From Edaphobacter paludis (GTDB lineage Bacteria; Acidobacteriota; Terriglobia; Terriglobales; Acidobacteriaceae): a stretch of DNA of 64,000 bases. How positions within the stretch are numbered: position 1 is the first letter of the stretch; every line of letters begins with the position of its first letter. Of the stretch, positions 37,003 to 45,660 are shown piece by piece. A model generated the notes under the pieces. That model was given only the letters and a program-made list of their open reading frames with translations, did no database searches and had not been told where the DNA came from. The stretch is taken from the NCBI RefSeq assembly GCF_039993895.1, contig NZ_CP121194.1, forward strand, positions 3,720,001 to 3,784,000, in the 5' to 3' direction. The translations under genes were made by a program, and so were the position numbers.

Positions 37003-37785
37003 ATGGTGGCCAGACGGATGACGGTGTTTCGTGATGCCACGCTAGCCGCGGCGGCAGCCCTGACGTTGCTGGCCGGGGGTTGCGCAAAGCATGAGCAACC
37101 CAAGCCATCTCCTCCGGCAAAGGCCGTGAAGGCAATGAAACCTGCACCTCCAACGCCGATTGCAGTGAAGAAGGTTGAACTTGGCGAGAACACCTGGGAT
37201 CCTGCCTGGGACAAGATCGTCGAAGAGGCGATTCCAGCGTCGATGCTGACAACGCGGGTTCCGCGGGACGTGCGCCGGTTCTGTCCGCGATTTTACGTTA
37301 TGGGCCCGGCGGACAAGCGGGCCTTCTGGGCTTACTTTTTTCAGGCGCTGGCGGGTGCGGAGGCTGGACTCGATCCGACGACCCGGGTTCGGCATACCGA
37401 ACCGGAGGTGGCAGTGCGGGATGCTGTAACCGGCAGGGCCGTTCGCAGCCAGGGACTGTTGCAACTGACCTATGAGGATCAGACACGTTATGGATGCGAT
37501 TTCGATTGGGAGGCGGACAAGAAGCTGACGCCCAAAGATCCGGAGAAGACGATACTGCAGCCCAAGTACAACCTTGAGTGTGGGGTGAAGATTCTGACGA
37601 AGCAGATTATCGACATGCACAAGCCGCTGTTTTCGCGGACAGGCTATTGGTCGACGCTGCGCGCGGGAAACCCCGACCATCTCATGTTCGTGAAGCAGAT
37701 GACGAATCCGCCAGCGGCTTGTGGGCTGCATGCGATCTCTGCGAAGAAGTCCGCAGAGATGCGAAGACTGGTCGCTACACGTTGA
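37003..37785 (+). CDS. SLT-like lytic transglycosylase lipoprotein
   Basis: Lipoprotein of about 260 residues (lipobox in LTLLAGGC near residue 27; ATG at 37003 or 37018). A proline-rich linker follows. The catalytic domain resembles a lysozyme-like SLT fold: FFQALAGAEAGLDP supplies the expected catalytic Glu, and RSQGLLQLTYEDQTRYGC corresponds to the S-x-G-L-x-Q motif. The motifs are diverged, so murein cleavage is likely but unproven. Its 3' end overlaps the convergent ychF gene by 11 bases. Confidence 0.78.
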   Translation: MVARRMTVFRDATLAAAAALTLLAGGCAKHEQPKPSPPAKAVKAMKPAPPTPIAVKKVELGENTWDPAWDKIVEEAIPASMLTTRVPRDVRRFCPRFYVMGPADKRAFWAYFFQALAGAEAGLDPTTRVRHTEPEVAVRDAVTGRAVRSQGLLQLTYEDQTRYGCDFDWEADKKLTPKDPEKTILQPKYNLECGVKILTKQIIDMHKPLFSRTGYWSTLRAGNPDHLMFVKQMTNPPAACGLHAISAKKSAEMRRLVATR

Positions 37786-38872
37786 ACTTGAAGAAGAGGA
37801 TGTCGCCGTCCTTGACGACGTACTCCTTGCCTTCGGAGCGAAGGAGTCCTTTTTCTTTGACCGCCTGCTCGCTGCCGTAGGTGAAGAGGTCGTCGGAGGC
37901 GTAGCAGTCAGCTTTGATGAAGCCCTTTTCGAAGTCGGAGTGGATGACTCCGGCGGCTCCGGGAGCTTTGGTTCCCCGCTTGATGGTCCACGCTCGGACC
38001 TCCTGTACACCAGCGGTGAAATAGGTGATGAGATCGAGCAGGCGATAGGCAGAGTGGATGAGGCGGTTGAGGCCGGGTTCTGAGAGGCCCATGTCCTTGA
38101 GAAACTCGTCGCGCTCGGCCGGTTCAAGCTGGGCGATCTCGGCTTCCATGGCTCCGCAGATGCGGACGACCTGTGCGCCTTCTTCAGCGGCGCGTTTTTC
38201 GACGTCAGCGGTGTAGGCATTGCCTTTGATGAGGCCGGACTCGTCGACGTTGGCGACGTAAAGCTGGGGCTTCGAAGTAATCAGGAAGAGCTCGCGGGCA
38301 ATGATCCGCTCCTCGTCCGTGAGATCGGCGGTGCGGGCTGGCTTGCCAGCATTAAGGACCGCAAGCAGCTTGTGCATCGCGCTGGCTTCGGTCTTGATCT
38401 TGTGGTCGCTGGTGTTTTTGGCCAGCTTTTCAACCTTCGTGTTGCGCTTTTCCACGGTGTCGAGATCGGCCAGAAGAAGCTCAGTATTAATGATGTCGAT
38501 GTCGTGCAGCGGATTGACGCCTCCGGCGACGTGAACGACCTCGGGGTCATCGAAGCAGCGGACGACATGGCAGATGGCGTCGGTGGCGCGAATGTGGCCG
38601 AGGAACTGGTTGCCGAGGCCCTCGCCCTTGCTCGCCCCTTCGACCAGACCGGCGATGTCGATGAACTCCATCGTGGTGGGAACGAGCGACTTCGGCTGAA
38701 TCAGCTCGGAAATTTTGGTAAGCCGCTCATCCGGCACGGTGACGACGCCGGTGTTGGGGTCGATGGTGCAGAAGGGATAATTGGCCGCCTGGGCCTTGGC
38801 AGAGGTGAGGGCGTTGAAGATGGTGCTTTTTCCGACGTTGGGCAGGCCAACGATTCCGCAATTGAGAGGCAT
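37775..38872 (-). CDS. ychF: redox-regulated ATPase YchF
   Basis: Obg-related P-loop ATPase of 365 residues that binds ribosomes and is linked to oxidative stress. The G1 motif is [14 protein letters not shown] at the N-terminus, followed by [27 protein letters not shown] and the altered specificity motif NVDE (YVANVDESG) that favours ATP. The C-terminal TGS-like domain includes [32 protein letters not shown] and ends in the usual FKFNV. Length is exact for the family. Confidence 0.97.
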   Translation of the reverse strand: MPLNCGIVGLPNVGKSTIFNALTSAKAQAANYPFCTIDPNTGVVTVPDERLTKISELIQPKSLVPTTMEFIDIAGLVEGASKGEGLGNQFLGHIRATDAICHVVRCFDDPEVVHVAGGVNPLHDIDIINTELLLADLDTVEKRNTKVEKLAKNTSDHKIKTEASAMHKLLAVLNAGKPARTADLTDEERIIARELFLITSKPQLYVANVDESGLIKGNAYTADVEKRAAEEGAQVVRICGAMEAEIAQLEPAERDEFLKDMGLSEPGLNRLIHSAYRLLDLITYFTAGVQEVRAWTIKRGTKAPGAAGVIHSDFEKGFIKADCYASDDLFTYGSEQAVKEKGLLRSEGKEYVVKDGDILFFKFNV

Positions 38873-38937
38873 TTTTCTGTGAGGTCCTTACTTCTATTGA
38901 AACATGCCTCGATATACCCCGTAAGAGGCGAGAATTT

Positions 38938-38980
38938 GTGGCCCACCAACCGGCGTCCTCGAATGTCGAACGTGGGGCAC
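38938..38980. repeat. imperfect inverted repeat of acidobacterial REP-like type
   Basis: GTGGCCCAC and GTGGGGCAC pair over eight of nine positions around a 25-base loop, between ychF and the aldo/keto reductase gene. The GTGGCCCAC/GTGGGGCAC ends resemble dispersed hairpin repeats known from acidobacterial intergenic regions. Only one copy is seen here. Confidence 0.35.
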
Positions 38981-38995
38981 AGGTTCATCGTGAGG

Positions 38996-39868
38996 CTAGG
39001 CAGCGGCGATGCGGCGGGTGAGGTCGTTCTGCTCGGCTTTAGTTTCGGCCCCGATGGTGAACGCATCAAGCACGCCGCTTGCGAGCGCGTGATGGATGGC
39101 TTCGGAGGGGCGGTTGCGCATGTCACCCTGTCCCAAAATCTTCATACCTACGATGCCTTTGCCCGAGGCGCGCATCTGCTGAACGACGCCGATGACCGTC
39201 TTCGGATCGGCATCCATGTGCGACTGAATCGGGTTCAGGCGGACAAGATCGATTTCGACCCATGGAGACGCGGCGGCGGCACGCAGTGCGGGCAGCGTGT
39301 GGCAGGAGACCCCGTGGGCGCGGATGACGCCCTTTTGCTTCGCCTCGGAAAGAACGTCCATGACGCCGCGGTAGCGCGTAGTCCAGTCGTCTTCCGTGAC
39401 GCAGTGAATCAGGAGGATGTCGATATAGTCGACACCGAGTTCCTTGCGAAAGCGATCGATGTCTTTGCGGACGCCGGCGGGATCGCGGTTGTCGGTCTTG
39501 GTAAGAACGGTAACTTTGTCGCGAGGAAGCTGTTTGATCGCGGCGGCGACGTAGGGGTGGCTACCGTAAGAGTCGGCGGTATCGAAGAAACGGAGGCCGT
39601 TGTCGTTGTAGCCATCGAGCAGAAGCGTCGTAAAAGCGCTGGCTCCGATGCGGGTCTGGTTGGAAGCGCCGCCGCCGCCGATGGTGCCAGTGCCCATGGC
39701 GAGCCGGCTGGTACGGATTCCGGTTTTGCCCAGGACGACTTCGTCATGCGCATTGAATTTTCGCGGGAGAGGTTGGGTTTCGAGGGAAGCCGCCGGAGCA
39801 AACCTGCTGGCGAGCAGGGTCGCGCCAAATCCGGTGACAGTACGACGCAGAAAATCTCTTCTCAGCAT
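38996..39868 (-). CDS. Tat-exported aldo/keto reductase
   Basis: NADPH-dependent aldo/keto reductase of 290 residues with a twin-arginine signal (LRRDFLRRTVTGFGATLLAS), unusual for the superfamily but seen in acidobacteria. The barrel shows MGTGTIGGGG, the catalytic Asp and Tyr in RFFDTADSYGSHPYV, Lys in TVLTKTDN and His in DILLIHCVTEDD. AAGGAG lies about seven bases before the ATG. An exported oxidoreductase must bind its cofactor before export. Substrate unknown. Confidence 0.9.
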   Translation of the reverse strand: MLRRDFLRRTVTGFGATLLASRFAPAASLETQPLPRKFNAHDEVVLGKTGIRTSRLAMGTGTIGGGGASNQTRIGASAFTTLLLDGYNDNGLRFFDTADSYGSHPYVAAAIKQLPRDKVTVLTKTDNRDPAGVRKDIDRFRKELGVDYIDILLIHCVTEDDWTTRYRGVMDVLSEAKQKGVIRAHGVSCHTLPALRAAAASPWVEIDLVRLNPIQSHMDADPKTVIGVVQQMRASGKGIVGMKILGQGDMRNRPSEAIHHALASGVLDAFTIGAETKAEQNDLTRRIAAA

Positions 39869-39919
39869 GGCGTACTCCTTTGCAGGGTAGAATACGCCGA
39901 TTTTGCCTGAACGGCGATG

Positions 39920-41488
39920 CTATCGTGCCGCCTTTTGCGAGGGGAGTCTGCAGGAAAAGTTGGCGGCGTTATTGGTGCTTCCCTTGCCGTTGTATACGGC
40001 CACCTGCGGGTAGGGGCAGAGAGGGCGGGTGCGATCGATCTCGCCTTCGGTGGTGTGGAAGGCGATGATCTTTTCGGGTGCTTCGCCGTCTTCGACCCAT
40101 TCTTCCAGTGCCGTGACTCCATCGAAGTGGTTGGGGCCAGGGCCTCCCGCGCAGTGATTCATGCCGGGGACCATGAAGAGGCGGACGAACTGGGGGGTAT
40201 CCCTGCCGACCGTTGCCTCGACCTGGTTGTAGTAGTTGATGGTGTTGAGCGGCGAGATGTCGGGGTCGCTCCAGCCGTGGTAGAGGATGAGCTTGCCGCC
40301 CCGCCGACGCAAGGGGCGTAGATCGGGATTGACGGCATCCATCGAACGGCTTGTTTTGGCGAGCATCGTCTTCATGTCGGTGTCGTAGTTGAAGTGGAGG
40401 GGGTTATAGCTGCGGTCCTCGAAGATCATGTTCTGGAACACCCCATCGGCGGCCTTCCAATGGGTTGAGTTGAAGGGCCGGTTGCCTGTTATCCAGCTTG
40501 ACCAGCCGCCAGGACCATCTTCGCCGCCGGGAACGATAGGCGGGACGATAAGTTCTCCCTTGGAGTCGTGCGCTCCTGCCCAGATTTGTTTGATCGCCTT
40601 GACCTGCCTGGGAGTGAAACAGGAGGCCGCGTCCTGGCCCGCTCTGCAGGTCAATACGGCAGGATCGAAGTGGCACTGGCGAGGATCGTCGAGAACACCA
40701 TCGGCGATTCCGTCCAGGGTGTCGCAGGCTGCGACGACTGCCTTTGCGAGAATCGGGACTTTGGCGGGAGGAATATAACTTTGCGGATCTTTGAGTGTGG
40801 CGAGCGAGTACCAAAGGTGCGCGCCTGCGTAATGGCGCGTCCAGTTATTGGCGGGGTCCCCAACAAGCAGGCCATCGTAGTCTTCGGGAAAGCGTTGTGC
40901 TTCCATCAGGCCCTGCTGACCGCCCTGTGAGCAGCCGACGTAATAGGAGTGGACTGGCTCTTTGCCGTAGAACTCCTGGGCTATCTGCTTGGCGTTTACG
41001 GTGGTGAGGTGCAGGCCGCGATAGCCGAAGTCGGCTACGAGTTCAGGGTGTCCGAGCGCCCAGGTTGCATCGAAGCCGTTGGTAGGAGGTCTGTTAGCGT
41101 GGCCAGTGTCTGTGCTGGCGGTGGCATAGCCGCGTCTTAGCGCGCCGGCCATGGCGCGATAGCTGATGACGCCCGCAGTGCCTCCGTTGCCGACGCCCTG
41201 GAACTTGCCGTTCCAATGGTGCAGAGGCAGCCAGACCTCGAACCGGATCGCGGGCTTCGTGGTTGCTGCGACTCGGCAGAATGCGGGCAGAGTGCCGAGA
41301 GGAGCGTGGAAACCTGGGGGGGTAAAACTTCCTGCGTAGACCGTCGTGGCGGAAGTGATAACCGTATTGGGAAGCCGGAGGCTGCGGAGCTCTTTGCAGG
41401 ATTGCTGGGCAGAGAGCGGAGTTGTGAGGAGAAGCAGGGCGAGGATCGGAAAGACTGCCGATGCAATTACGGTTCGGGAGTTTCGCAC
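39920..41488 (-). CDS. secreted tannase/feruloyl esterase-family hydrolase
   Basis: Secreted serine esterase of 522 residues (signal ASAVFPILALLLLTTPLSAQ). The tannase/feruloyl esterase family cleaves phenolic esters. The nucleophile serine is in VGCSQGGQQGLMEAQRFPEDYDG. Family landmarks ATDTGH, LILYHGWSDPDISP and the C-terminal MNHCAGGPG with the catalytic His are present. AAGGAG lies six bases before the ATG. Upstream is a perfect 11-base inverted repeat. Plant-polymer context (arabinan and esters) is consistent with a soil saprotroph. Confidence 0.93.
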   Translation of the reverse strand: MRNSRTVIASAVFPILALLLLTTPLSAQQSCKELRSLRLPNTVITSATTVYAGSFTPPGFHAPLGTLPAFCRVAATTKPAIRFEVWLPLHHWNGKFQGVGNGGTAGVISYRAMAGALRRGYATASTDTGHANRPPTNGFDATWALGHPELVADFGYRGLHLTTVNAKQIAQEFYGKEPVHSYYVGCSQGGQQGLMEAQRFPEDYDGLLVGDPANNWTRHYAGAHLWYSLATLKDPQSYIPPAKVPILAKAVVAACDTLDGIADGVLDDPRQCHFDPAVLTCRAGQDAASCFTPRQVKAIKQIWAGAHDSKGELIVPPIVPGGEDGPGGWSSWITGNRPFNSTHWKAADGVFQNMIFEDRSYNPLHFNYDTDMKTMLAKTSRSMDAVNPDLRPLRRRGGKLILYHGWSDPDISPLNTINYYNQVEATVGRDTPQFVRLFMVPGMNHCAGGPGPNHFDGVTALEEWVEDGEAPEKIIAFHTTEGEIDRTRPLCPYPQVAVYNGKGSTNNAANFSCRLPSQKAAR

Positions 41489-41574
41489 GGTTCTCCTTGT
41501 CGTTTTTGAATGCTGGAGGCGGGTACCCCCTCCCCCTACTTAAAGTACTAAAGTCTTCAAAAGAGGAGTGTTAA

Positions 41575-41604
41575 GTCTGGACTTGGGTATAGACAAGTCC
41601 AGAC
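41575..41604. promoter_or_regulatory. perfect 11-base inverted repeat
   Basis: GTCTGGACTTG, spacer GGTATAGA, CAAGTCCAGAC. It lies 79 bases beyond the DUF1080 gene stop and 87 bases before the tannase-family start, both on the minus strand. It could end the DUF1080 transcript, but no U-run follows in that direction; its position and TTGTCTATACC-like centre also suit an operator of the esterase gene. Confidence 0.45.
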
Positions 41605-41682
41605 AGGGCAGAACTTACAGGGGCTTCAGGATAGACGGTTTGTCAAGTTCCGGTGGAACAAATTAGTGGGTGTAGAGGCGTT

Positions 41683-42438
41683 CTACTTCGCTGAAGTGGG
41701 AGGAAGCTCGCGGATCTTGATGTTACGGAAGGAGACGGGGAAGCCGTGGTCCTGCAACAGGATGTATCCGCTGTGCGCCTCGCCAAAGTTGGGCCAGACG
41801 TGATATTTGCTCTCGGCTACGAGCTGGCGGAATTGCGGCGTGAAGCGGTCGTACTCCAGCACCTTCTTGCCGTCGAGCCAGTGCTCCACGTGGGCTCCAC
41901 GGACGATGATGAGGGCGGTGTTCCACTCGCCGATTGGCCTGACAGGCTTGTCTTTGGCGGCGGGGATCATGTCGTAGAGGGAAGCCTGGGTACGGTCGCC
42001 GTTTTTGCCCTTCTTCGCGTCGGGGTGCACGGCGTCGTCGAGAATCTGGTACTCGAGGCCAATGGCCGAACCGTGACCCTTGTTGAGAGAGGGATCGACG
42101 AAATACTTGATGCCGCTGTTGGCTCCGCGGGTGATGCGGAAGTCGACGGAGAGCTCGAAGCTGGAGTATTTGCGGTCGGTGATGATGTCACCGGCGTTGC
42201 CGCCCTCTTCTCCGCCATGCTCGGTGACACTGAGGAGGCCGTCTTTGACCTCCCAGCCAGTGGACGGAAAGTCGGGGCCGTGAGTGCTGTGCCAGCCTGC
42301 GGTGGTCTTGCCGTCGAAGAGTAGCTTCCAGCCCTGCGCCGCTTCTTTCTTCGAGAGCGTGTTCGGTGCGGGCTGAGCGACGGCAGGAACGGTGACGGCG
42401 AGAACGAGTGCTGCGAGAAGGGAGGCGCGAATGAGCAT
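41683..42438 (-). CDS. secreted DUF1080 (3-keto-disaccharide hydrolase-like) protein
   Basis: Exported protein of about 251 residues from the ATG at 42438 (signal LIRASLLAALVLAVTVPAVAQ). The jelly-roll DUF1080 domain begins GWKLLFDGKTTAGWHS and has W-x-V-x-D-G (WEVKDGLLSV), YSSFELSVDFRI, SGIKYFVDP and GYILLQDHGFPVSFRNIKIREL. The fold is that of concanavalin-like carbohydrate-active proteins, and some members hydrolyse 3-keto-glycosides. Further upstream codons (42474) are less likely because they precede the signal peptide by 12 polar residues. Confidence 0.92.
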   Translation of the reverse strand: MLIRASLLAALVLAVTVPAVAQPAPNTLSKKEAAQGWKLLFDGKTTAGWHSTHGPDFPSTGWEVKDGLLSVTEHGGEEGGNAGDIITDRKYSSFELSVDFRITRGANSGIKYFVDPSLNKGHGSAIGLEYQILDDAVHPDAKKGKNGDRTQASLYDMIPAAKDKPVRPIGEWNTALIIVRGAHVEHWLDGKKVLEYDRFTPQFRQLVAESKYHVWPNFGEAHSGYILLQDHGFPVSFRNIKIRELPPTSAK

Positions 42439-42497
42439 GGCTTCCACGATACGCGGCAGAGTGTGCGATTGCATAACGACTCAGTCGTGATGCCGCT

Positions 42498-42749
42498 TTA
42501 GACGGCTGCCAGTTCCCGTTCTGCGACAGCGACGGCTGGAGCCGGGTGCTTCCACTCTCCAAGTGATCGGCTGAGCAGTGCGGTGGCGCAGCCTTCGCCG
42601 CAAAGGACAACGACGTCTGCGCTACGCGCTATGTTTTCGTCCCAGGGCATGAAACCTACGCCGAACGGTGTGGCCTTGGCGAGAACCCAATGATTGCTGG
42701 TCTTCTTCTGGATGCCGCAGACGCATGTAAATATCGATATGACTGCCAT
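42498..42749 (-). CDS. small conserved-looking protein, unknown
   Basis: 83 residues from the ATG at 42749, preceded by AAGGGGA at about seven bases. It has a CVCG pair near the N-terminus (FTCVCGIQKKTSNHW) and a second cysteine pair in VVLCGEGCATALLS, enough for a small metal site. The reading continues far upstream but without a ribosome site. No family recognised. Flanked by 235 bases without any gene I can support. Confidence 0.5.
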   Translation of the reverse strand: MAVISIFTCVCGIQKKTSNHWVLAKATPFGVGFMPWDENIARSADVVVLCGEGCATALLSRSLGEWKHPAPAVAVAERELAAV

Positions 42750-42984
42750 CTCTAGTTCCCCTTGGTGCGACTGGATGTGTTTCGTTTTGCATAGTTGCAA
42801 GTCGCATGCCAAGTCCATGAATGGGATGGAACTCCTTTGTTTCCAATGGATTTTCGCTTGTTCGGAATACGGGGAAGTAGAGCGCGTGCTAAGACAGGCG
42901 CAAAAGTGGCAAAGTTTTTCACACGGTTCAATCACCTGGGAAGAAATTACTGGGCCAGTGGAGATCTGACCGATCGGGGAGGGA

Positions 42985-43173
42985 CTACGCCTTGTGACGT
43001 CTTTGCTTCGCTTCCTGGTCCAGCTCGAGGACGTGCCGCGCTCCTTCGAGATTGACGGCGTTTCCGTCGATGATCATCTCGTATTCTCCGGCGTCGTGCG
43101 CGACGCGGTGCACATCTTCCACGAGGTGGCCATGGGCTCGAAGCGTATTGACGATAAGGTCGATGTCTACCAT
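42985..43173 (-). CDS. possible small protein, unknown
   Basis: 62 residues with a plausible protein-like pattern (VEDVHRVAHDAGEYEMIIDGNAVNLEGARHVLELDQ) including a strand-turn-helix feel. No good ribosome binding site is visible, and an overlapping frame exists on the other strand. Kept as a possible gene because its composition is more natural than that of the opposite frame. Confidence 0.4.
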   Translation of the reverse strand: MVDIDLIVNTLRAHGHLVEDVHRVAHDAGEYEMIIDGNAVNLEGARHVLELDQEAKQRRHKA

Positions 43174-43238
43174 GTCGGATTAGAGGACGGCAGACGGGTG
43201 GAGGTTGTTTTGCTGGAGCAGTTTGCTTCGTTGCGATG

Positions 43239-44489
43239 TCAGCTTACCTGATGGGTCGCCAGAGTAATAGTTACGACATCATTCGGAGTTTTGGTGGTGC
43301 CTCCGTCGCTCTGCGGGTGAAACTCGATGCGCATTGTCTGAGCATTCACGACGACGCGGAGATATCCATAGTCTGTTGCGTCGTAGCTCTCGAGGGTTAG
43401 GGTGTCGTCGATCTTGTAAGGCGTTCGGTAAGTCGCCCGCATGGGTGAGAGTGGGGAGTGGCCACCGCATCCGGCGACGAGGAAGGGGATTTGAAGATTG
43501 TTTACCGTGCGCGTGAACCGTTGATAGTTGTGAGCGTGACCGGAGAAGACGGCGTGCGGCCAGACGCCTGCAGCCTGGCAAGCGGCGTCGACGTCCTGCA
43601 GCATTAGCGGACTGCCTCCATGGACCGAGCCGCCCGTGAAGGGGGGATGGTGCATTGCGATGATGATCGCTCCGGTAAATTTCTCGCTCTTGATTCGCTG
43701 GAGCGCAGCGGTAAGGAAGGCGATCTGCCGGTTGTCGAGCACGTTGTTCTGGCCGTTTTCTCCGGAGATGACGCCGGGGTCTTCGAGCACATTGCTGTAG
43801 AGGCCGAGGATGCGGACGAAGGGCGCCTCCAGCGTGAAGTAGACTCCGGGCTGGATCATGGTGGTGCGCAACAGCCCTCCGGAGTCTGGCGACTGCACCG
43901 GGCTGGGAGTGCAGAAGTTGCGTAGAAACGCATCGAGGGTTGGCTCGGGATCGCCGGTGTAGACGACTCCGTCGTGGTTGCCGGGAATGGCGATGATCGG
44001 CGCGGGATAGTCGCGATATGGCTCGTAAAACTGGTCGTAGTAATAGGTCGCTTCGCCGAAGTAGTAGACGACGTCGCCTAAGTGGAAGAGGAACGAGGGG
44101 ACGTCGGCGGAGTTGGCCTCGGTGAAGTCGGTGACCATCTTGTCGGCCACCAGAGACTGAGTGGCGGGGCCGTTTACGCTGCCGGTGTCGCCAACGCTGT
44201 GGAAGACGATCTGTCCGGCTTGCTGGATGGCCGTCGTTTTGGCTGCTCCCTGAGCGCCGTATACCTGTGCGAGCGTAAGAGTTGGTTCCACCGCGCCGCC
44301 GAGCGGCTGGGGGACGGCTTCGAGCGTATTGAGCTCCTGGTCTTTCTGATCGGTGACGGGGGTTTTGAATCCGGTTGGATCGGGCGATGGCTTCGGCTGG
44401 CCAAAGATCGGTTGATCGCTGGCGGTGGAATTTGGGGCGACGGACCTTTTTGGGGATTTTGCTGAATGTTCCGGTAGGTGTTTTGGCAT
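43239..44489 (-). CDS. calcineurin-like metallophosphoesterase
   Basis: About 416 residues, resembling purple-acid-phosphatase-type phosphoesterases. Motifs in order: FHSVGDTGS, FHLGDVVYYFGEATYYYDQF, AIPGNHDG, IIAMHHPPF and FSGHAHNYQRFTR. AGGAGG precedes the ATG at 44489 by about eight bases and sets the start. The N-terminal 45 residues are polar and Pro/Ser-rich with no signal peptide visible, so either it is cytosolic or export is non-classical. Insertion segments between motifs are long. Substrate unknown. Confidence 0.9.
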   Translation of the reverse strand: MPKHLPEHSAKSPKRSVAPNSTASDQPIFGQPKPSPDPTGFKTPVTDQKDQELNTLEAVPQPLGGAVEPTLTLAQVYGAQGAAKTTAIQQAGQIVFHSVGDTGSVNGPATQSLVADKMVTDFTEANSADVPSFLFHLGDVVYYFGEATYYYDQFYEPYRDYPAPIIAIPGNHDGVVYTGDPEPTLDAFLRNFCTPSPVQSPDSGGLLRTTMIQPGVYFTLEAPFVRILGLYSNVLEDPGVISGENGQNNVLDNRQIAFLTAALQRIKSEKFTGAIIIAMHHPPFTGGSVHGGSPLMLQDVDAACQAAGVWPHAVFSGHAHNYQRFTRTVNNLQIPFLVAGCGGHSPLSPMRATYRTPYKIDDTLTLESYDATDYGYLRVVVNAQTMRIEFHPQSDGGTTKTPNDVVTITLATHQVS

Positions 44490-44580
44490 CTGTCGGCCCC
44501 CTCCTGCGGTTGCGACAGATGTTACATCAGCAGGTCGGTGCAATTTGTTACAGGCTTCGTGACTTGCTCTTACTTAAATG

Positions 44581-44608
44581 AAGTCGCCCCTGATTTCAGG
44601 GGCGACTT
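44581..44608 (-). terminator. terminator hairpin after Bax-inhibitor gene
   Basis: AAGTCGCCCCTGA and TCAGGGGCGACTT form a perfect 13-pair stem with a two-base TT spacer, 24 bases beyond the stop of the Bax-inhibitor-1 gene on the minus strand. Downstream on that strand reads CATTTAAG. Strong stem, modest U-run. Confidence 0.7.
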
Positions 44609-44632
44609 TGTGAGACGAAGTTGGATCGATGC

Positions 44633-45304
44633 TTAGCTTCGGCTGCGGCGGCCACCCATCAGTTGGAGGACGGCGAGGAAGATGTTGATCGCGTCCAGAT
44701 AGATGGAGAGGGAGAGCGTGACGGCAGAGGCACCGTCTCCGCCAGCGCGGATGCGGGCGAAGTCGCCTACGGTGAGCAGGGCGAAGATGCCGAGGGTAAG
44801 CCAGGAGTAGGTGTCCGGCGAGAGGAAGTGGAAGAACATGCTGGCCACGCCCGCGATGATGAGCAACAGCAGCGCGGCAAAGCCGATGCCGGCGATGCGG
44901 CGGTAGTTGATGTTGAAGAGATAGGCGACGCAGCCCATGACGGCCATGCCGCAGCCGGTGGTGGCGGCGGCGTTGAAGACGAGGCCGGTGCCGAAGTTAT
45001 GGATGTAGCGCTGGACGAGCGGGCCGATCTCCCAGCCCATGAAGTAGGTGAGGACGAGAAACATGCCGAGCGCGACGGCGGGGCTGGCCTTGCGGGTGAG
45101 GCTGATGGCGAAGACGAGTCCGAGGACGATGATGAAGCCGACGAGGGTTCCCCAGACAGGCGCGGTGGCGACTCCGATGGAGGTGATGAAGAAGCCGACG
45201 GAGGTGATGGCGAGTACCTTGGCGAGGAGCGAGGCGGTCTCTTCGCGAGGGACGTCGATGGTGTTGTAGTAGCTATTGCTGAGGTTGTAGTCGTTCATTG
45301 CCAT
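44633..45304 (-). CDS. Bax inhibitor-1/YccA family membrane protein
   Basis: Integral inner-membrane protein of 223 residues with about seven hydrophobic helices (VLAITSVGFFITSIGVA through INIFLAVLQLMG). The BI-1/YccA family includes pH-dependent calcium leak proteins and FtsH modulators; the C-terminal Asp pair region (LDAINIFLAVLQL) is conserved. It ends in a basic GGRRSRS tail. GGAG lies about eight bases before the ATG. A second, decayed copy of its 3' end occurs at 46040-46088 beyond the VapBC pair. Confidence 0.92.
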   Translation of the reverse strand: MAMNDYNLSNSYYNTIDVPREETASLLAKVLAITSVGFFITSIGVATAPVWGTLVGFIIVLGLVFAISLTRKASPAVALGMFLVLTYFMGWEIGPLVQRYIHNFGTGLVFNAAATTGCGMAVMGCVAYLFNINYRRIAGIGFAALLLLIIAGVASMFFHFLSPDTYSWLTLGIFALLTVGDFARIRAGGDGASAVTLSLSIYLDAINIFLAVLQLMGGRRSRS

Positions 45305-45377
45305 GCGTTTCGCTCCGGAGCGTTTTTAGGTGAAAGGGTAATTACTGCTCCAACTCTATGAGACTCTTTTCCGGGTA

Positions 45378-45412
45378 GTTTGTCATGTCTTGAGGTCGGG
45401 GTTGGCTGGGTA
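45378..45412. repeat. repeat copy 1: region upstream of Bax-inhibitor gene
   Basis: GTTTGTCATGTCTTGAGG and the following 17 bases resemble 46089-46125 over about 35 bases with roughly eight differences. In this copy it forms the vapB promoter region. Confidence 0.6.
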
Positions 45413-45418
45413 TATCAT
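45390..45418 (+). promoter_or_regulatory. candidate vapBC promoter
   Basis: TTGAGG (45390-45395) and TATCAT (45413-45418) are 17 bases apart. The -10 box overlaps the first half of a direct repeat that could be the antitoxin operator. Confidence 0.45.
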
Positions 45419-45430
45419 GAATGTATATCA
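45410..45430. promoter_or_regulatory. GTATATCA direct repeat, candidate VapB operator
   Basis: GTATATCA occurs at 45410-45417 and again at 45423-45430, a 13-base step, just before the antitoxin start. Ribbon-helix-helix antitoxins often bind such repeats to repress their own operon. Confidence 0.5.
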
Positions 45431-45441
45431 GAGGTGATTCG

Positions 45442-45660
45442 GTGCGGACTTTAGTCGACATACCGGAAGACGAACTGGAGCAGCTTACGATTTTGAGCCG
45501 CTCGCGCAAGGTGTCTCGTGCTGAGTTGATCCGGCAGGCCGTCTCCGGGTTTCTGTCGGAGAACAAGGCTGGCTTGGAGAACTCGTTCGGCCTCTGGAAG
45601 AAGAGAGCCGTAGACGGAGTGGAGTATCAGGATCGGCTTCGGCGTGAGTGGGAGCGGTGA
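45442..45660 (+). CDS. VapB-like ribbon-helix-helix antitoxin
   Basis: About 72 residues. The start MRTLVDIPEDELEQLTILS is a canonical RHH strand and helix, followed by RKVSRAELIRQAVSGFL, then a toxin-binding tail (SFGLWKKRAVDGVEYQDRLRREWE). The GTG at 45442 is chosen because AGAGGTG lies a few bases before it and because the protein then begins at the RHH strand; an ATG at 45421 would add seven residues overlapping the operator repeat. Its stop overlaps the toxin GTG. Confidence 0.85.
   Translation: MRTLVDIPEDELEQLTILSRSRKVSRAELIRQAVSGFLSENKAGLENSFGLWKKRAVDGVEYQDRLRREWER

Noticed and set aside
42994..43251. 85-residue plus-strand frame overlapping the small minus-strand gene
   Set aside because: No ribosome binding site and less natural composition; the minus frame is preferred, with low confidence.
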